From Agapanthus africanus (Eukaryota > Streptophyta > Magnoliopsida > Asparagales > Amaryllidaceae), in assembly GCA_030015575.1 (NCBI GenBank), contig JASDDO010000006.1:381322137-381386136 (forward strand): a DNA stretch of 64,000 nt, in the 5' to 3' direction. The translations under genes and the position numbers were made by a program. The notes under the pieces were generated by a model. It did no database searches. It worked only from the letters and a program-made list of their open reading frames with translations, and had not been told where the DNA came from. Of this stretch, positions 31,866-44,800 are shown piece by piece. Numbering within the stretch: position 1 is the first letter of the stretch; every line of letters begins with the position of its first letter.

Positions 31866-34800
31866 TCAATGCCAAGCTTTGCAAAGACCGAAAGGTAACA
31901 CCAACCATTCGAAGAATTTATCAGTGAAACACACCGGTTGGTGGAAGAACATGTTGTATAGAGTCAGGAAGAAGTGGGGAAAAGATAAATGGTGGGATAG
32001 AATGTGTTTGCGTCTCGTTTTTGAGAGACGACACAGTGATTGTGATGGATTACTCGCATTCTCTTTATAGTGCAGAAGAAGGGGTGGAGGTTCAATTTCT
32101 TCGTTTTGGAGATGATTCATCTCAACACCCATGTTTGCTAAAAATGCGAGTTCATCAGCGAAAATGTCTTCAAAGCTTTCATCGATACCCCGAAGAATAA
32201 TGTCATCAGAAAAAGCGGGGTGAACGTCAGACTCCAAAAACGGTTCATAATCAGTGTTAGATGTTGACCCGGATAACTCGGTGGAAGAGTTCGTATATGT
32301 ATGATACATAGTTGGGTCAAATAACAACATATGAAAAGAGTCTAGATCAGTATCATAAGCCTGATCAAATTCGCTGCCGTCGACATCCATTAATTCGACA
32401 GAACATGCATGAGCAGTAGGTTCGGAGGGTACACTTCCCAACTTGTAAATGTTAAGCTCTATTGACATCTTCCCGAAAGATAGGGTCATAGAGTCATTCC
32501 GACAGTTGATTATAGCATTGGAAGTGGCCAAAAAGGGTCGACCAAGAATCACCGGAATTTGATTCCGTGGGTTCGCTACAGGCTGTGTATCGAGTACAAT
32601 AAAGTCCACAGGAAATACAAATTCCCCGATTTTTATTAACACATCCTCCAGCTCACCCCTAAGTTTGGTGATTGATCGGTCGGCCATCTGGAGAGTGCAG
32701 TGAGCTGGTTTCAACTCTCCAATCCCTAACTGCTCATAAACCGAGTAAGGAAGCAGGTTAACACTTGCGCCAAGGTCAAGTAGAGCACGGTTAATGTGTT
32801 TACCCCCAATAGAAATAGAAATAGTAGGATAGCCAGAGTCTTTACGTTTCCTAGGTAATTGTTGGGGAAAAGCTGTGTCTACAGTCTTTGACATGAACAC
32901 CTTTTTTGGCACTTGAGTTTTCCTCTTCCTAGTGCACAAGTCCTTGAAAATTTTCGCATAAGTCGGGACTTGTTGTATAGCATCTAGGAGAGGGATATTG
33001 ATGTTAACCTGTTTAAAGATTTTAGTGATCTTCTCCATTTGCGGACTTAGTCTGTTTCCCCTTAACCGATTCGGATAAGGAGCTTTAGCAATAATAGCGG
33101 GATCCAACATTGGAGAAGACCGTGTGGATAGGAAAGATCCCAGAATAGGAGTGGGGATCGTCTTTGGTGGACTAAAAGAAGTGTGCTGAGGGTTCGAGCC
33201 TTGGGGTAAACGGAGAATAGGCTCAGAAGAAAGCGGTGGGGTAGACGAACAAGGGTCAAAAGTGGAAATAGAAGTGGAAGTGGAAGTCGGGGTGTTAATG
33301 ATCAATTCATCATTATCATTTTTTTCACCCGCATAATTGTCTAACACTATTCCAGATCTCAACGTGGTAATAGCACTTACATCATTATAATGCGAGTCTC
33401 CAGGATCAGGTGGGGGTTGAGATGGAAGTTCCCCTTTCTCTCTAGCACTCATTGCAACAGTCAGTTGTGCGATTTGTGCTTCCATCGATTTTATACTCTC
33501 ATCTTGGGAGGTGGAGTTTTTCTTTATGTCATCGACGGAAGACTTCATCTTAGCCGAAACTTGCATGAAATTTTTCAAAAGCAAATTCATGGTTTGTTCG
33601 AGTGAAGAGGAGTTATCAGTACCGGTCAAGTGCAAAGGATTGTTATACAGTGTAGAAGTGTTGACTGGATTTTGAAAATTTTGTGATTGATAGGGGTGCT
33701 GAGTCAGTTGTAGTGGTTGCTGTTGTTGTGGAGGGGCCCTTTGAAAGTTGTTTTGGTTTGGAACCGTGTTTTGAGTTTGGTGTTGGTTCCAAGCAAAATT
33801 AGGGTGATTCCTCCAACTCTGATTATAAGTGGAAGAATAAGGATCGTTTCTAGGTCTTTGCTGAAAAGCAGCATTTGTGTGCTCTTGATCTTGAAACGGA
33901 GAATTCAATGGACATTCTTCCGTCAGATGTGATGGATCAGAACAGCATCCACAGACAGTTTTGGGGAGTGTCATCTGCTTTAGGGAGGCTAATAAAAAAT
34001 TTTGTTTCATAGCTTCGATTTTCTTTTGCATTGCTGTCATTTCAGCTCTAACTCCTATGGAAACATCCAGTTGATGGATACCACCCCTAGACGATGGTTG
34101 ACTTACACTCTCCCACTGTGAAGATTTTTCAGCGAAATCTTCTAAAAATATCCAAGCTTCACCATCGTCTTTAGACATGAAGTTGCCTTGACACAAGGAT
34201 TTAAAATTCTGTTTTGTTGTAGGATTAATGCCCTCATATATGATTCTGCACAGATCCCATCGGTGGATTCCGTGATGAGGACATTGAACTAACAGATCCT
34301 TGAAGCGTTCAAAACACTTCTAAAATGGTTCATTGGGAAGCTGGGTAAATTGATTTATTTCGCTACGGACTCGGGCTGTCTTATGATTGGGGTAGAATTT
34401 CTTAAGGAAAGCTACGACGAATTCATCCCAGTTTGAACTAGAATGTGCGGCTGTGTTATAAAGTCACTTCTCGGCTAAATCGCACAAAGTGAACGGGAGA
34501 AGATGTAATCTCATAGTATCCACAGAAAGCTGTGAAGTACCCATCATAGCACATACATTTTCAAATTTGGTAATAAAAACGTATGCGTCTTCAGACTCGA
34601 GCCCGTGAAATTTGGGTAAAACATTGATGTATTGTGGTTTGATTTCAAAATTTTCCCCATTGGCTGGTGGAATGGAAAGACATGTAGAAAGAGGACCTCG
34701 AATAGGGTAATATCTCTCTTGGAGAGAGATGCAGGGTGGATTCTGCACACCTGCGGATAGTGGCAGAGTAGTGTTAAAGAAGTTCGATGGAGAACCGTCC

Positions 34801-34920
34801 ATCGAAGTGGGTGTGGTAGTGGGTGAAGAAAAAGAAGATGTAGAAATACCGACTTCGGAGTCGATAGGAGGAACGCGGACAAGACGGGAACTAGAATCCC
34901 GTGTCCAGCCGAGCATGCAC
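31866..34920 (-). pseudogene. Element D gag and aspartic protease, with a stub of RT
   Basis: Coding-strand order: Gag N-terminus with ENFEIKPQYINVLPKFHG (near 34620), capsid core with ERFKDLLVQCPHHGI (near 34270), a CCHC-like zinc knuckle CGCCSDPSHLTEEC (near 33930), Gln/Asn-rich and Pro/Ser-rich linkers, then a protease with ALLDLGASVNLLPYSVY (near 32750) and PVILGRPFLATSNAII (near 32530). A long stretch of 776 codons covers late gag to the end. The last 20 codons (WLVLPFGLCKAWH) look like an RT PFGLxNAPATF box joined directly after the protease, showing a large pol deletion. Upstream the frame has about two breaks. Gag style and primer site indicate the Athila lineage. Confidence 0.88.
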
Positions 34921-35858
34921 TAAATGGTTTAGCATAAGTGGCAGCGTTGTGATAATTAGGGGAAAATTTTGGATTGGTGTTTGTTTTGAAAAAGACGGAT
35001 TTTGTAAAAATTACACAAACAATGCACAAGCAACCCTAAATCTAGTGGTCACCTAGGTCAAGGCTCTAGACCGCTCCTAGACTTCCAGAAGACAGGTCGC
35101 AAGATAGATCCTCTACTGCCTCTTTGCCCCTTCTGTGGCCAGGTAAGTGCCAGGTTCTCCGCTACGTAAGTAGCGGGCCTAATTAAGTAACCACTTGCCT
35201 TAGACACACTTGCCTTAGACACCACAAAAGAAACGCGGATAAACAGTAGATTACCCACGACCTTCGTCTGTCCTTAATGAGCGCGACGGTCCTTAGAGTC
35301 TTGTCTAGATTTCTTTTAATTAATGAGGGTGATGCGGATGCAAGTTTGTGATTTCCGGGGCTTAGAAAAGGTAATGAACTCCCCACCTAATCTGAATTTG
35401 GTCTTTGCCCTTTAATTTCCGTATTAAAAATGCAAATAACCAAGATCAAACACGCAACAATTTTCTTTTTAGCGGCGCTGCAAATTTTGCAAAGAATTCT
35501 GCAGAAATTAGTTAATGGACAAGAGCAGGGAGGAGATAAGAAAGTCAGAGATGGACTTAAAAATTTTGAAGCACTGAAGCCCTAAGCTAGCTGTGGAACC
35601 GCCGCGAGAAGCCCACAAATACCGCTGATCAGCCGCGAGATGAGGAGATCCCTGCACAAAAATTTCCACAGATGCTTCTTTTGCCTCTCTGAACTCTCTG
35701 AGATACTCTGAAAATTTTTCCTCTTGCTCCAGAGATTACATATTCCCTTGCAACAATTTACAACAAATCGTTAAGCACTTGATGCGATTTTGATCTAAAA
35801 ATTCTGATGTAATAAAAAAATTTCAACTCAAATTGCAAAAACTAACAAATTAGCACAC
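34921..35858 (-). other. Element D 5' leader
   Basis: Untranslated leader between primer site and gag. It carries a degenerate palindrome pair centred near 35597 and 35628 (GTGGAACCGCCGCGAG and CGCTGATCAGCCGCGAG) with the same 31-bp spacing as the U3 pairs. Confidence 0.6.
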
Positions 35859-35878
35859 GATCCCCGGCAACGGTGCCA
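35859..35878 (-). other. Element D primer-binding site (tRNA-Asp type)
   Basis: TGGCACCGTTGCCGGGGATC on the minus strand, two bases from the LTR. It matches the 3' end of plant tRNA-Asp (GATCCCCGGCAACGGCGCCA) with one difference. Confidence 0.9.
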
Positions 35879-35880
35879 TT

Positions 35881-37777
35881 TGATTGATCCAAATTCTCGA
35901 TGTTGTTTAGTAAAATGTAAAGTGTTCACAATCAAAGAATTTTGTAAACCGCAATCAATAACAGTGTCGTTTGAAGCGATTGTTAGTGAGCACAGGTCGT
36001 CCACTGAGATTCGTGTATTTGATCGATCTTGTTTTAGATGAATTGAAAGAAAATAGTAAAGAAAAATTCAAGAAAGAGATTCATGATTTAATTGAGTTGT
36101 CATTTCAAGAAAATCAAGAAAACATTCAAAAATTTAAGAAAGATTAAGAATATATCCAAGATCAATATCGGTTATCAAGAGAATGTAGAAAAGCTTGTAG
36201 CATTCAATCAAATTAGTAGCAATGATGAATCTAATAATGACTAATCTTATCTATTGATAAATTGTAGCTAGATCGATGGTGATGAATGAAAATTAGGGAT
36301 CTATTGAAGAAACTAGGGTTTCTCCTTCTTTATCCCTTGTCTTTTCATTGATCATCATTCGGATCTAACTTTTAGCAAAGAGAATCATCAATCATTTAAT
36401 CCCTAGTTTGCAACGAAATAATCAAGAATGCGATCTCGCTCCAAATTTGGTCATTGATGATTCTTTTTCCTAGAGTTCACAAATCTCATAAGACTTAAAA
36501 TTAGTATTAGGATTTTATCATCACTTGATCTACCAATTCTCTCGAATCCTTTACAAGCGGAGATTTCACTCACACATCATAAAAATAAAATAATCAAGAA
36601 TAAGATATTTCATAATACAAGAATCTAAAGAAAACAAGACTAAGAGTAATAATCACATTTATTAAATCTTCTTCAAATTTACACAATTCCTCAATTCGAG
36701 GTACAAGAATAAGCTCTCGATCGCTCCTTTGAAGAAGTGAATTTGTCGTCGATCTTTGCGTGGCTCGATCGTCGTGAGACGTGGATCGGTTGCGGATTTC
36801 TTACTCTGATGACGATCGGCGTTGCGATAAAGGATCTTTGGATGCCTTCGCTTGATAATGCTCTCAATTGACTCTTGATTTGGATTTGGATCTTGAATTG
36901 AATCTCAAGTTGTGTCACTCAACTTTTTACCACCATCCACCAACATCCTTTTACCTTAGCCCTAGATCCCCTTTTATAGATCTCAAATCAAGCTTCCCTC
37001 ATAAGCTAGGTTCTTACAAGAAACCTTCTAGAATAAGGTTGTTACAAGGAGCCTTCTAGAATAAGCTTCTAGAATAAGGTTGTTACAAGGAGCCTTCTAG
37101 AATAAGTTTGTTACAAGGAGCCTTCTAGAATAAAGTTGTTACAAAGAGCCTTCTAGAATATGGTTGTTACAAGGAGTCTTCTAGAAGAAGGTTGTTATGA
37201 GGAGTCTTCTAGAAGAAAGTTGTTATGAGGAGTCTTCTAGAAGAAGCCACGTGGTAATTTAGCGTCTCAAGGAAGCTGGGAGGTTAGAATGAAACTTCTG
37301 GAGAGATGTTGACTGCTGACGACCCTACTTAGCCGCGGATCCGCGGCAACTCGGCCAACTCGGCCGCAGTTCCGCGGCCATATGACTGGATCTCTGCATC
37401 ATATTTCTGGGGTATCTTGGTGTTGGTCTTTGGGTGTTGATTTGATGTCTGGAATCTTCTAATGTTTCCTTGGTTGCTGCCAAATTTTAATTCTTTGACT
37501 TGCTGCGATTTATCGGCACTTTTGCGATTCCGGTTCTTTGACCTGAAGAATTTTCTGCACACAATCTTGATAAAATGTTGAGAGATATAGAATATTATGC
37601 ATGACATACTAAACATACAATTTCCTTCATAATGCCGGTTATAAAGTACAACACATGGTAATTGGTATTTTCCAGATGATTCATGTAATATGTGTCATAT
37701 TTAAAACAAACACCCTTAGATTATTAAAATAATGAGGAAATTGATATGTTACAGAATGCAATATTTTCGACTGAACA
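35881..37777 (-). repeat. Element D 5' LTR
   Basis: 1897 bp, nearly identical to 28545-30431 beyond small differences concentrated near the primer-site end. TATA box at 36972-36978, minisatellite at 37000-37245, palindrome pair at 37331-37380. Confidence 0.92.
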
Positions 37778-37782
37778 CCTCC

Positions 37783-38305
37783 CGCCGAGCTCATCTTCCT
37801 CGGTCTCATCGACCGACCAACGGCACCAATCGCAGGCGCAACCGCCTCACCCCCGCGAATCTCGTCATGCGTGAGATATCCGCCAGCCACGTCCCGCGTG
37901 CCACGCCATCACGATCCCTCATTAACGAGCATGTCTCAACATTAATGCGGGATCCCGCCTATCACGCGGGCGTGACACCGGGAGCGTAACGGCCGGCGTG
38001 ATTCTCGCGCCTGCCTGCCTGTTGCCACCACTATATAAAGCCCTCTTTCAGATGGTTCAAGCAAGTCATTCTTTCCTCACTAGGCCGTTACTCTGCTCAA
38101 ATATCCGGTCTAACTTGATCGTCGGAGGGTCCTCGGTGGTACAACCACCCCGGGACTTCCTTGCAGGCAGCTCGGCCTCAACTACCCGAAATCCATTGAG
38201 ATCCACACGCTTTAGGAGACAACCTCTAACTCAATCTCAGCCGTCCATCGTCACTCGCAGCAGATCTACGGAAGGTAACATCTTGACGTGATCCGACATC
38301 CGTCG
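37783..38305 (+). repeat. Element C 3' LTR, second part
   Basis: Resumes at CGCCGAGCTCATCTTCCTCG after the CCTCC duplication and runs to CCGACATCCGTCG, with the TATA box (CTATATAAAG) near 38032. GTAAC at 38306-38310 is the likely target duplication of C. Confidence 0.9.
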
Positions 38306-38310
38306 GTAAC

Positions 38311-38479
38311 AAAATTGAATAGGACCCTTCATGATGCCATCATCACATATTTGAGACCATAGAATGTTGGCATTTACCAGCATGCCGATGTGGCGAAATC
38401 TGAAAATTTAGCTTGGATGATAGTTATTCATTCAGAAATTGATGTGTGTCATTTGTTTAATTAAATTTAAAACTTTAAT
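38311..38479. other. Short flanking sequence between element C and the CACTA transposon
   Basis: AT-rich, with no recognisable feature except AAT at 38477-38479, which is the CACTA target duplication. Confidence 0.5.
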
Positions 38480-39040
38480 CGCTACTACAATAAGTGGTTG
38501 TCCCTACGGATAGAGCCGTAGGGGCAAAGCACTGCCTCTACGGATATATTCGTAGGGGCACAAAAATACACCGTAGGTGCAAAGGCCACAGGTGCAAGTC
38601 TTCATCCTGAACATGCCCCTACGGAATAATAATTTCCCCTACGCTTTCCTCCGTAGGGACATATTTCCCTACGATTTACACCGTAGGGACAAAATATTTA
38701 TTTAATTTATTGGTTTATAAAATAAAATACTTGTCCCTACGGATAACTTCGTCGGGCCTGATAAAATCCCCTACAGATTTATCCGTAGGTCTAGCTGAAT
38801 GCCCCTACGGGGTAATCCATAGGTCCAGACAAATGCCCCTATGGATACATTCGTACGGGCAAGTTTAACGCATGTTACTGAGTCCATAAGGGCAAAATAT
38901 CAGGTATCCTTATATTTTGCCCCTACGGCTAACTGTGTAGGGGCAAATTTTCGACCTACGAATTAATCCGTAGGGGAAACAGATGGCCTTACGGATTAAT
39001 CCGTAGGGACAAAATATCAGGGTTTTTTTTAAAATGGGCT
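38480..39040. repeat. Left subterminal repeat region of the CACTA transposon
   Basis: About fifteen to twenty copies of CCCCTACGGNT or its complement CCGTAGGGGCA in both orientations, for example near 38502, 38515, 38538, 38622, 38660, 38800, 38926 and 38998. Such arrays are the known binding sites for the second En/Spm protein (TNPA in maize). Confidence 0.88.
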
Positions 39041-39268
39041 TCCTGTTTTTTCTCCGCCCTGTGCACAATAATATATACATCATATAACCAAATACCGCGG
39101 TATTCATAATCAACATATCACGCTTAATATAAAAATGAAATAAACAAACAGAATACGATATCAATCTAAATCATTGTGAACACGCAAACAACACCAATAT
39201 CGTCCAAAATATATAAAATATGTATCATATAAGTACATACATGCTTAAAATATAAAAAAAAAGCTACT

Positions 39269-41352
39269 CTAGCTCGGTCCAGCTCCTCCACCTTTGATAA
39301 ACGTCATAATCTGACATATCTGCTCTTCGGTGCAGCCCTGAGTCGTCAAAAACTCGACCAATGAAGGAGCGGACTGTGCGGGGGTCTGAGCGAGCTGTGG
39401 AGATGCAGGAGTGGTCTGCGCAACCGCAGCCGAGGTAGTGGCTTGCGGAGCCGCAGCCGAAGGAGATGCATGTGGAGCCGCAGCCGAAGCAGCATGTCGC
39501 ATCTGTTCAATTTTGTGTGTAATAAACGAGTAAGAACTGTGTATTAGATTTTAGTCAAATGAGTATCATTATCAGGTTATTGTGAAACCCCAATCTAAGA
39601 ATACTTAGGGATTTAGGCCTCGTTTGGATATCTAGTTTGGAAAACCGTAGTTTATTTTAATTAGACGGTTTTATGTAAGTATGATTAATCAAAACTAAGT
39701 CTACAACCAAATAAGCCCAGGCTACTAATATTGCATATGTTACTATCTATAATGTGATATAATATTTTACTATTAAGTAGTATACGTACCAACATCTCCT
39801 TCAACTCCTCGACGGTTGTCTTCAAGGCGGCAACATCATGCTCTAGACGTCGCTCACGAAGGGTAGAGGAAGAAACCGCCGGAGTGGAGTCCAACCTCAT
39901 ATGGGCCCTGCTAGGACCCAGTCTCGGGCCTCTCTCCCAACCTCCGTGGTGTCCTCCGTATGCGGCGTCTAGGACTGGGGTCAGCAGCATCGGATCAGTC
40001 TGTCCAGTAAAATTGATCCCCGATGCCTCCGCCCGCTCCACCACCTGCTCCTACACCCACATTTACCATTAAAATATAAGTATATCATTTAAATTTGAAC
40101 TTTTCAAAACAAAAATTTCAAACCTGTTAGAATAAATATTAACACTTACGTAATACTCCTAGGTAGCGGTATCGTGGAATCGAAGCTCTCCCGTGGCGGG
40201 ATCTGTCGAGGTGCCGTGGACGGCAAGATACGCGGTCAGCACGCTCGGTGTACCACCCTGTGCCAGGGTCTGAGCTCTCTGCAATTCGCAAAAATTTACA
40301 TATATTATAAAATAACTCTTAATATTACATTATATCAGAGTAGATCTATTGTAATTTAACAAAGCCTCCATGGCACGAGTAATATTCCTCGAGCCACCTG
40401 TATAAGTGGGGCGACCCCTCTTCGCCGACTTCCTATTCTCTTTATTTTGATCGGCTTGTTTCTGCACAACACATTCAGATTTAGTTTTCTAATTAAACAA
40501 CACAAAAAAATAAATTATATACTAAACAATGAATATCTTTTAAATTACAAACATGTTTGCGCTGAGAGTCGAAATATTAGCACAAGAGAGGCCATGTATC
40601 TACGTCGACTCTCGCAAAAGCCGAAGTATGTAGGAGAGCCGCTCTCTCTGTCTCGGGGGTCGCCATCCAAAGGTAATAGCAGTCGATCTTCAGCTCGTTC
40701 CTATTGTATCGGACCTTTGATTGCATGTTCTTCATCAGGCCATGGTACATAACGTGAAGATCGAGCACTCTCTCAGGGTGATCAGGGTCGGGTACAGGCT
40801 GAAAGTCGTAATCCAACTGCAAATACAAAAAAACAATGTATTTAAATTGCAGGTGTTAAATAATAATAAATATATTGGATAATTCAAATGAAAATATATA
40901 TTAATACCCAAGCCTGATCCCAGAAAAGGGCAAATGAGCGCCGGTGATGATCGCCCCACTCAACGTGAAGTGGATACTTCTTCACGAAGCGGCTCTCATC
41001 CCCCATATACCGGCCGAATCTCTCAGCATAATCGCCGGTATAGCGATAATCGGGGGTAAAGAAGAGGGGGGATACTGCCTCCCCCTAGCTCTGTCGGGCC
41101 TCAGCCTGTGGGACTGATTCGGGTCTCGAGTCCCCCTCTTGGGATAGGGCTGCCCTGCATCTAGAAGAAATATCAAGACAATCAATATTAAGACAAAGTG
41201 GTATTAAGAAATAAGGTTTAACGAAAATTGAAGTGCGATATATACCTCCGGTGACAGAAGCACGAGCCTGGGCCCGGGCAGCAGAACAAGCGGGATGATA
41301 GTTCCTCCGGTGAGGAACAACCGGTGACCCGACGTGGACGCATCCCCTCCAA
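39269..41352 (-). pseudogene. Second CACTA gene (Transposase_24 / TNPA-position protein)
   Basis: Exons with GT-AG borders on the minus strand at about 41246-41352, 40908-41160, 40557-40816, 40371-40461, 40150-40278, 39790-40050 and 39269-39502. Landmarks in order: SRFVKKYPLHVEWGDHHR, NMQSKVRYNRNELKIDCYYLW, NKENRKSAKRGRPTYTGGSRN, GTSTDPATGELRFHDTAT, then an Ala/Pro-rich C-terminus ending SLVEFLTTQGCTEEQICQIM. This order fits the plant Ptta/En/Spm family (PF03004). In-frame stops occur after WPLLC (exon 40557-40816) and after HDTAT (exon 40150-40278), so the gene is dead here. By analogy it would bind the subterminal repeats. Exon borders are from inspection only. Confidence 0.75.
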
Positions 41353-41450
41353 CTAGAAAATAAACATTGACGATAAAATTACATGAAGTTCGTGTTTATT
41401 CTTAAAAGATATGTAAAATGAATAAATATTTTATATTTATTCATACTAAC

Positions 41451-41844
41451 CTGCAGACTGGGCGGAGGGTACGGAAGTGGCGGGAGTGGCCCTTGCACCA
41501 GACGTGGACACACCACCTATAATTAGACAATCAAACATTGACTATATAAGTAATTAAAAAAAGAATGTGTATATCAATAATATAACATTCTAAATCAACA
41601 TGCATACACTATAGGATATATAAACATACCCGCAGGTGCGGTGGTAGCCTCTGCCCGAGATGTGGAGGCACCACCTACAGCTAGACAATTAAAAAATGAT
41701 TATTTAAGTATGTAAGAGCAAGAAGAATGTATGTATATTTATGATATAGCATTCTAAATCAATATGCATGCACTATAGGATATATAAACATACCTGGAGG
41801 AGCGGGAGTGGCCTCTGCCTCTGATGTGGACGCACCACTAACAG
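41451..41844 (-). repeat. Tandemly duplicated micro-exon units in the CACTA transposon
   Basis: Three units with a period of about 164-179 bases. Each holds a short GT-AG bounded exon (41451-41516, 66 nt; 41630-41680, 51 nt; 41794-41844, 51 nt) and an intron with the shared words ATAGTGTATGCATG, TATATATCC and GATTGTCTA. Exons encode a common peptide (GASTSEAEATPAP type), and all lengths are multiples of three. A more diverged relative is in the exon at 41246-41352. Confidence 0.75.
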
Positions 41845-41859
41845 CTAGACAATCAAACA

Positions 41860-44800
41860 TTGACTATATAAAGGACACCGAATCCTTTATAATATGCAAC
41901 CTCCATACTAGGAAACTGAGCTAAACATCTTGAATCGCTCTCTAATGATGCAGACAACTTCAAATCGTGGATCTGACAAAACAAATTTTACGACAAATAC
42001 ATAACGATATAAGTTTAGATTAAGACTGGTAGCAGTAACATGTTATTCGAACAACTTACATGATCCGTAACCCAGTCGCAAAAATTATCCTGATGATATT
42101 TTTCCAATCGTTCATCATTCAAATCAGAACGCCTCTCACGTATCTCGTTAAAATGAATTCTGTTCTCAACAATAAATTATGACATTAATATTATATCATT
42201 TCATACACACACAAACACAAATATAACAATTAATCCAAAAAATTTACTCTCTAATTTCTTCAAGACATGCGCTATTGAGGAGGATAAACCAATATATCTT
42301 GTTGATAAATATAGTGTCTACTCTCTTATAATCATCTTTACCATATGGCCCATCCTAAATTCTTCAAGGCCGGTTAAGTTTCGTCTTAATGTTCTCGTCC
42401 AGATAGCGGGAACAAAATGTGGTCTTCATCTAGAAGATAACCTTGCATGATAGAACCCTCTGGTCGATTTCTATTGCGTATATACTTTTTTAGAGTGTAG
42501 AGATACCTAAAGAAAAATATGTTAAATAAATAAATACGGGTATATAGGACAACAATAATTTTACAAATTGCGCGAAACAAAAAATTCCATGTACCTTTCG
42601 ACGGGATACATCCATCGATATTGTACCGGTCCGGCTAATTTAGCCTCAGTTGCAAGATGGACCGTCGGATGTATTATGATATCGAAGAATGACGGTGGGA
42701 AAATACGCTCAAACTTGCAAAGTATCAACGAAATAGACTTTTCTAGTTTCTCCAGGGTCACAACATCCAGGGTTTTAGCGCATAATTCTCTAAAAAAGCA
42801 ACATAGGTCATTAATTACTAGACCAACCGATTCGGGAAGAGAAGTCCTGATGGCTAATGGGAGAAGGTGCTCCATAATAATATGGTGATCATGACTTTTC
42901 AGTCCATCGATCTTGTCTTTCACAATTTTTATCTTCTTACTAAATGATCCTGAGAAACCTGTAGGAACTTTCAAATCATGCATCACCTGCAGAAATTTTT
43001 TCTTCTCCGGTTGTGACATATGATACGCGGCATTGGGAAGTACAAACTTGCCTGGTTTACCCGCTATCGGTTTAGGATGCAATTCACTTCTAATTTCCCA
43101 GTCCTGAAGATCCATCCGACCATGGAGGTTGTCTTTCGATTTTCCGTCTTTATAAAGAAATAACTTGAGTACGTGCTCGGATACTCCCTTCTCTATGTGC
43201 ATGACGTCCAGATAATGATGCACTAAATTAGTTGACCAGTACGGAAGCTCGAAGAAAATGCTTAACTTGTTCCAGAATGGTGGTTTGACCTGTTTTGTCG
43301 GATATATCCCGAAAGTCTCATTATTGTAACCATCCCACTGAGCAGTCACGTCCTCTCCGGACAATGGGGTTGGAGGTCCAAGAAGCTCCTGATGACCATC
43401 AAAGTGAACATCGTCTAACCTATAAGGATGGTCTAGTGGCAGAAAACTTCGATGGCCGCAATAACAAACTTTCCTGCTAAAATTCAAGAATTTTGATGTT
43501 GTATATTGATGGCAATAAGGACATACTTTGTGACCATAAACGAACCAACCTGGTAGCATTCCATATGCAGGAAAGTCATTAATTGCCCACATTAAAACCG
43601 CACGCAGTATGAAGGTTGTATTTGTGTTTGCATCGTAAGTCTCTATACCATCAATGAATAAAGATTTTAACTCATCGATTAGAGGTCGAAGATAGACGTC
43701 GATATTGTTTCCCGGTGAGTTTGTTCCGTCGATAAAAAGATGCATCATAAAGTAGGATTGATCCATAGACAACCAAGGCGACAGATTATAAACTATCATT
43801 ACAACGGGCCATGTGTTGTGGCTTCCAGCCATATAGTTGAATGGGCAAAAACCATCAATAGCGAGTCTGAGCCTGAAATTGCGAGGATCACTACTAAATA
43901 GTTCGTGTCTCCTATCGAAATCCTTCCATGTCGGTGAATCTCTTGGATGACTTATTCTTCCATCTTCACTTGGAGGAGCACGGTGATGCCAAATCATTTC
44001 CTCGGCTATTTTCTTACACCTGAATAGCCTCTACAGCCTCTGTGTTATGGAAAAGTGTCGTGATATCTTGACAGGTATATCGGGCTTCTTATCAGAATCT
44101 TTCGGCTTATACCTAGCCTCTCCGCATGTTGGATACTCTTTCAAATCTGAATTCTCTTTCCAGTACAACACGCAATTTTTGGGACATGTTTGAATCTTCT
44201 CACACTTGAGACCCAAATCAGACACCATCTTCTGGGCTCCGTACCAGCTGCTGGGCACATTATTTCCCGGGGACATAAAATCTTTCAAGAACTTCAGAAG
44301 CATTGTGAATGACTTGTTTCTCTATCCATTTAGGCACTTAATCTGGAAAAGTTGGACGAACCATGAAAGGGTGGAATACTTTGCATTCTCATAATTTGGT
44401 TTTCTAGCATCATTCATGAACTTTTCATACTTATCCGCACGCGGTCCTTAACCGGAAGAAATGTCATCTTCAGTACGAATACAATCACCTAGGGCAACCT
44501 TTACCATATCCTCCATTTCTTCTCCTAAAAAGAAGTTACCGTCTACTTCTTCTACCGCATTATCATCTTCTCCTTTTTTTCTGCCGCATTACTGTCTTCT
44601 TCTTCTCCTTCCCCGTAATATAACCAAGTTGTATAAAGTCTAGTAAAAGCATGTTTAACGATATGAAGCTCTGTGAATTCTACCTTCTACCAGTATTTAT
44701 TCACACATCTATCGCATGGGTAGAGAATCTTCTCTAACACGATCTTATTATATGCGCGTGCAAATTCAATGAAAGCAGCAACTCTTATGACAAACTTAGG

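Larger units (their letters stand above)
28545..37777 (-). mobile_element. Element D: Athila-like Ty3/Gypsy retrotransposon lacking most of pol
   Basis: 9.2 kb on the minus strand, inserted in the 3' LTR of element C with a perfect CCTCC duplication (28540-28544 and 37778-37782). LTRs of about 1.89 kb (28545-30431 and 35881-37777) read TGTTCAGTCG...GGATCAATCA on the coding strand. The primer site matches tRNA-Asp and the polypurine tract is clear. The interior encodes gag and protease, but almost all of RT, RNase H and integrase is missing, so this copy could not have moved unaided. Sampled LTR differences are a few percent, so it is younger than C. Confidence 0.94.
18317..38305 (+). mobile_element. 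Element C: degraded Tat-like Ty3/Gypsy retrotransposon, split by element D
   Basis: Outside element D it is about 10.75 kb. LTRs of about 816 bp start TGATGAKGCTCGATATCG. The 3' LTR is in two pieces (28252-28544 and 37783-38305) around D. Flanking pentamers are ATAAC and GTAAC. The order is LTR, primer site, shortened gag with protease, RT, RNase H, second RNase H, integrase, then an unusually long 3' region (23676-28235) with antisense frames and a hairpin-repeat array. The coding part carries on the order of ten breaks. LTR differences of about 7-8% in the first 275 bases make it older than D. Confidence 0.9.

Noticed and set aside
39093-39098. A lone CCGCGG palindrome in the CACTA element, and others near 9008 and 27432
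   Set aside because: No partner at 31 bp, so not counted with the paired palindromes.
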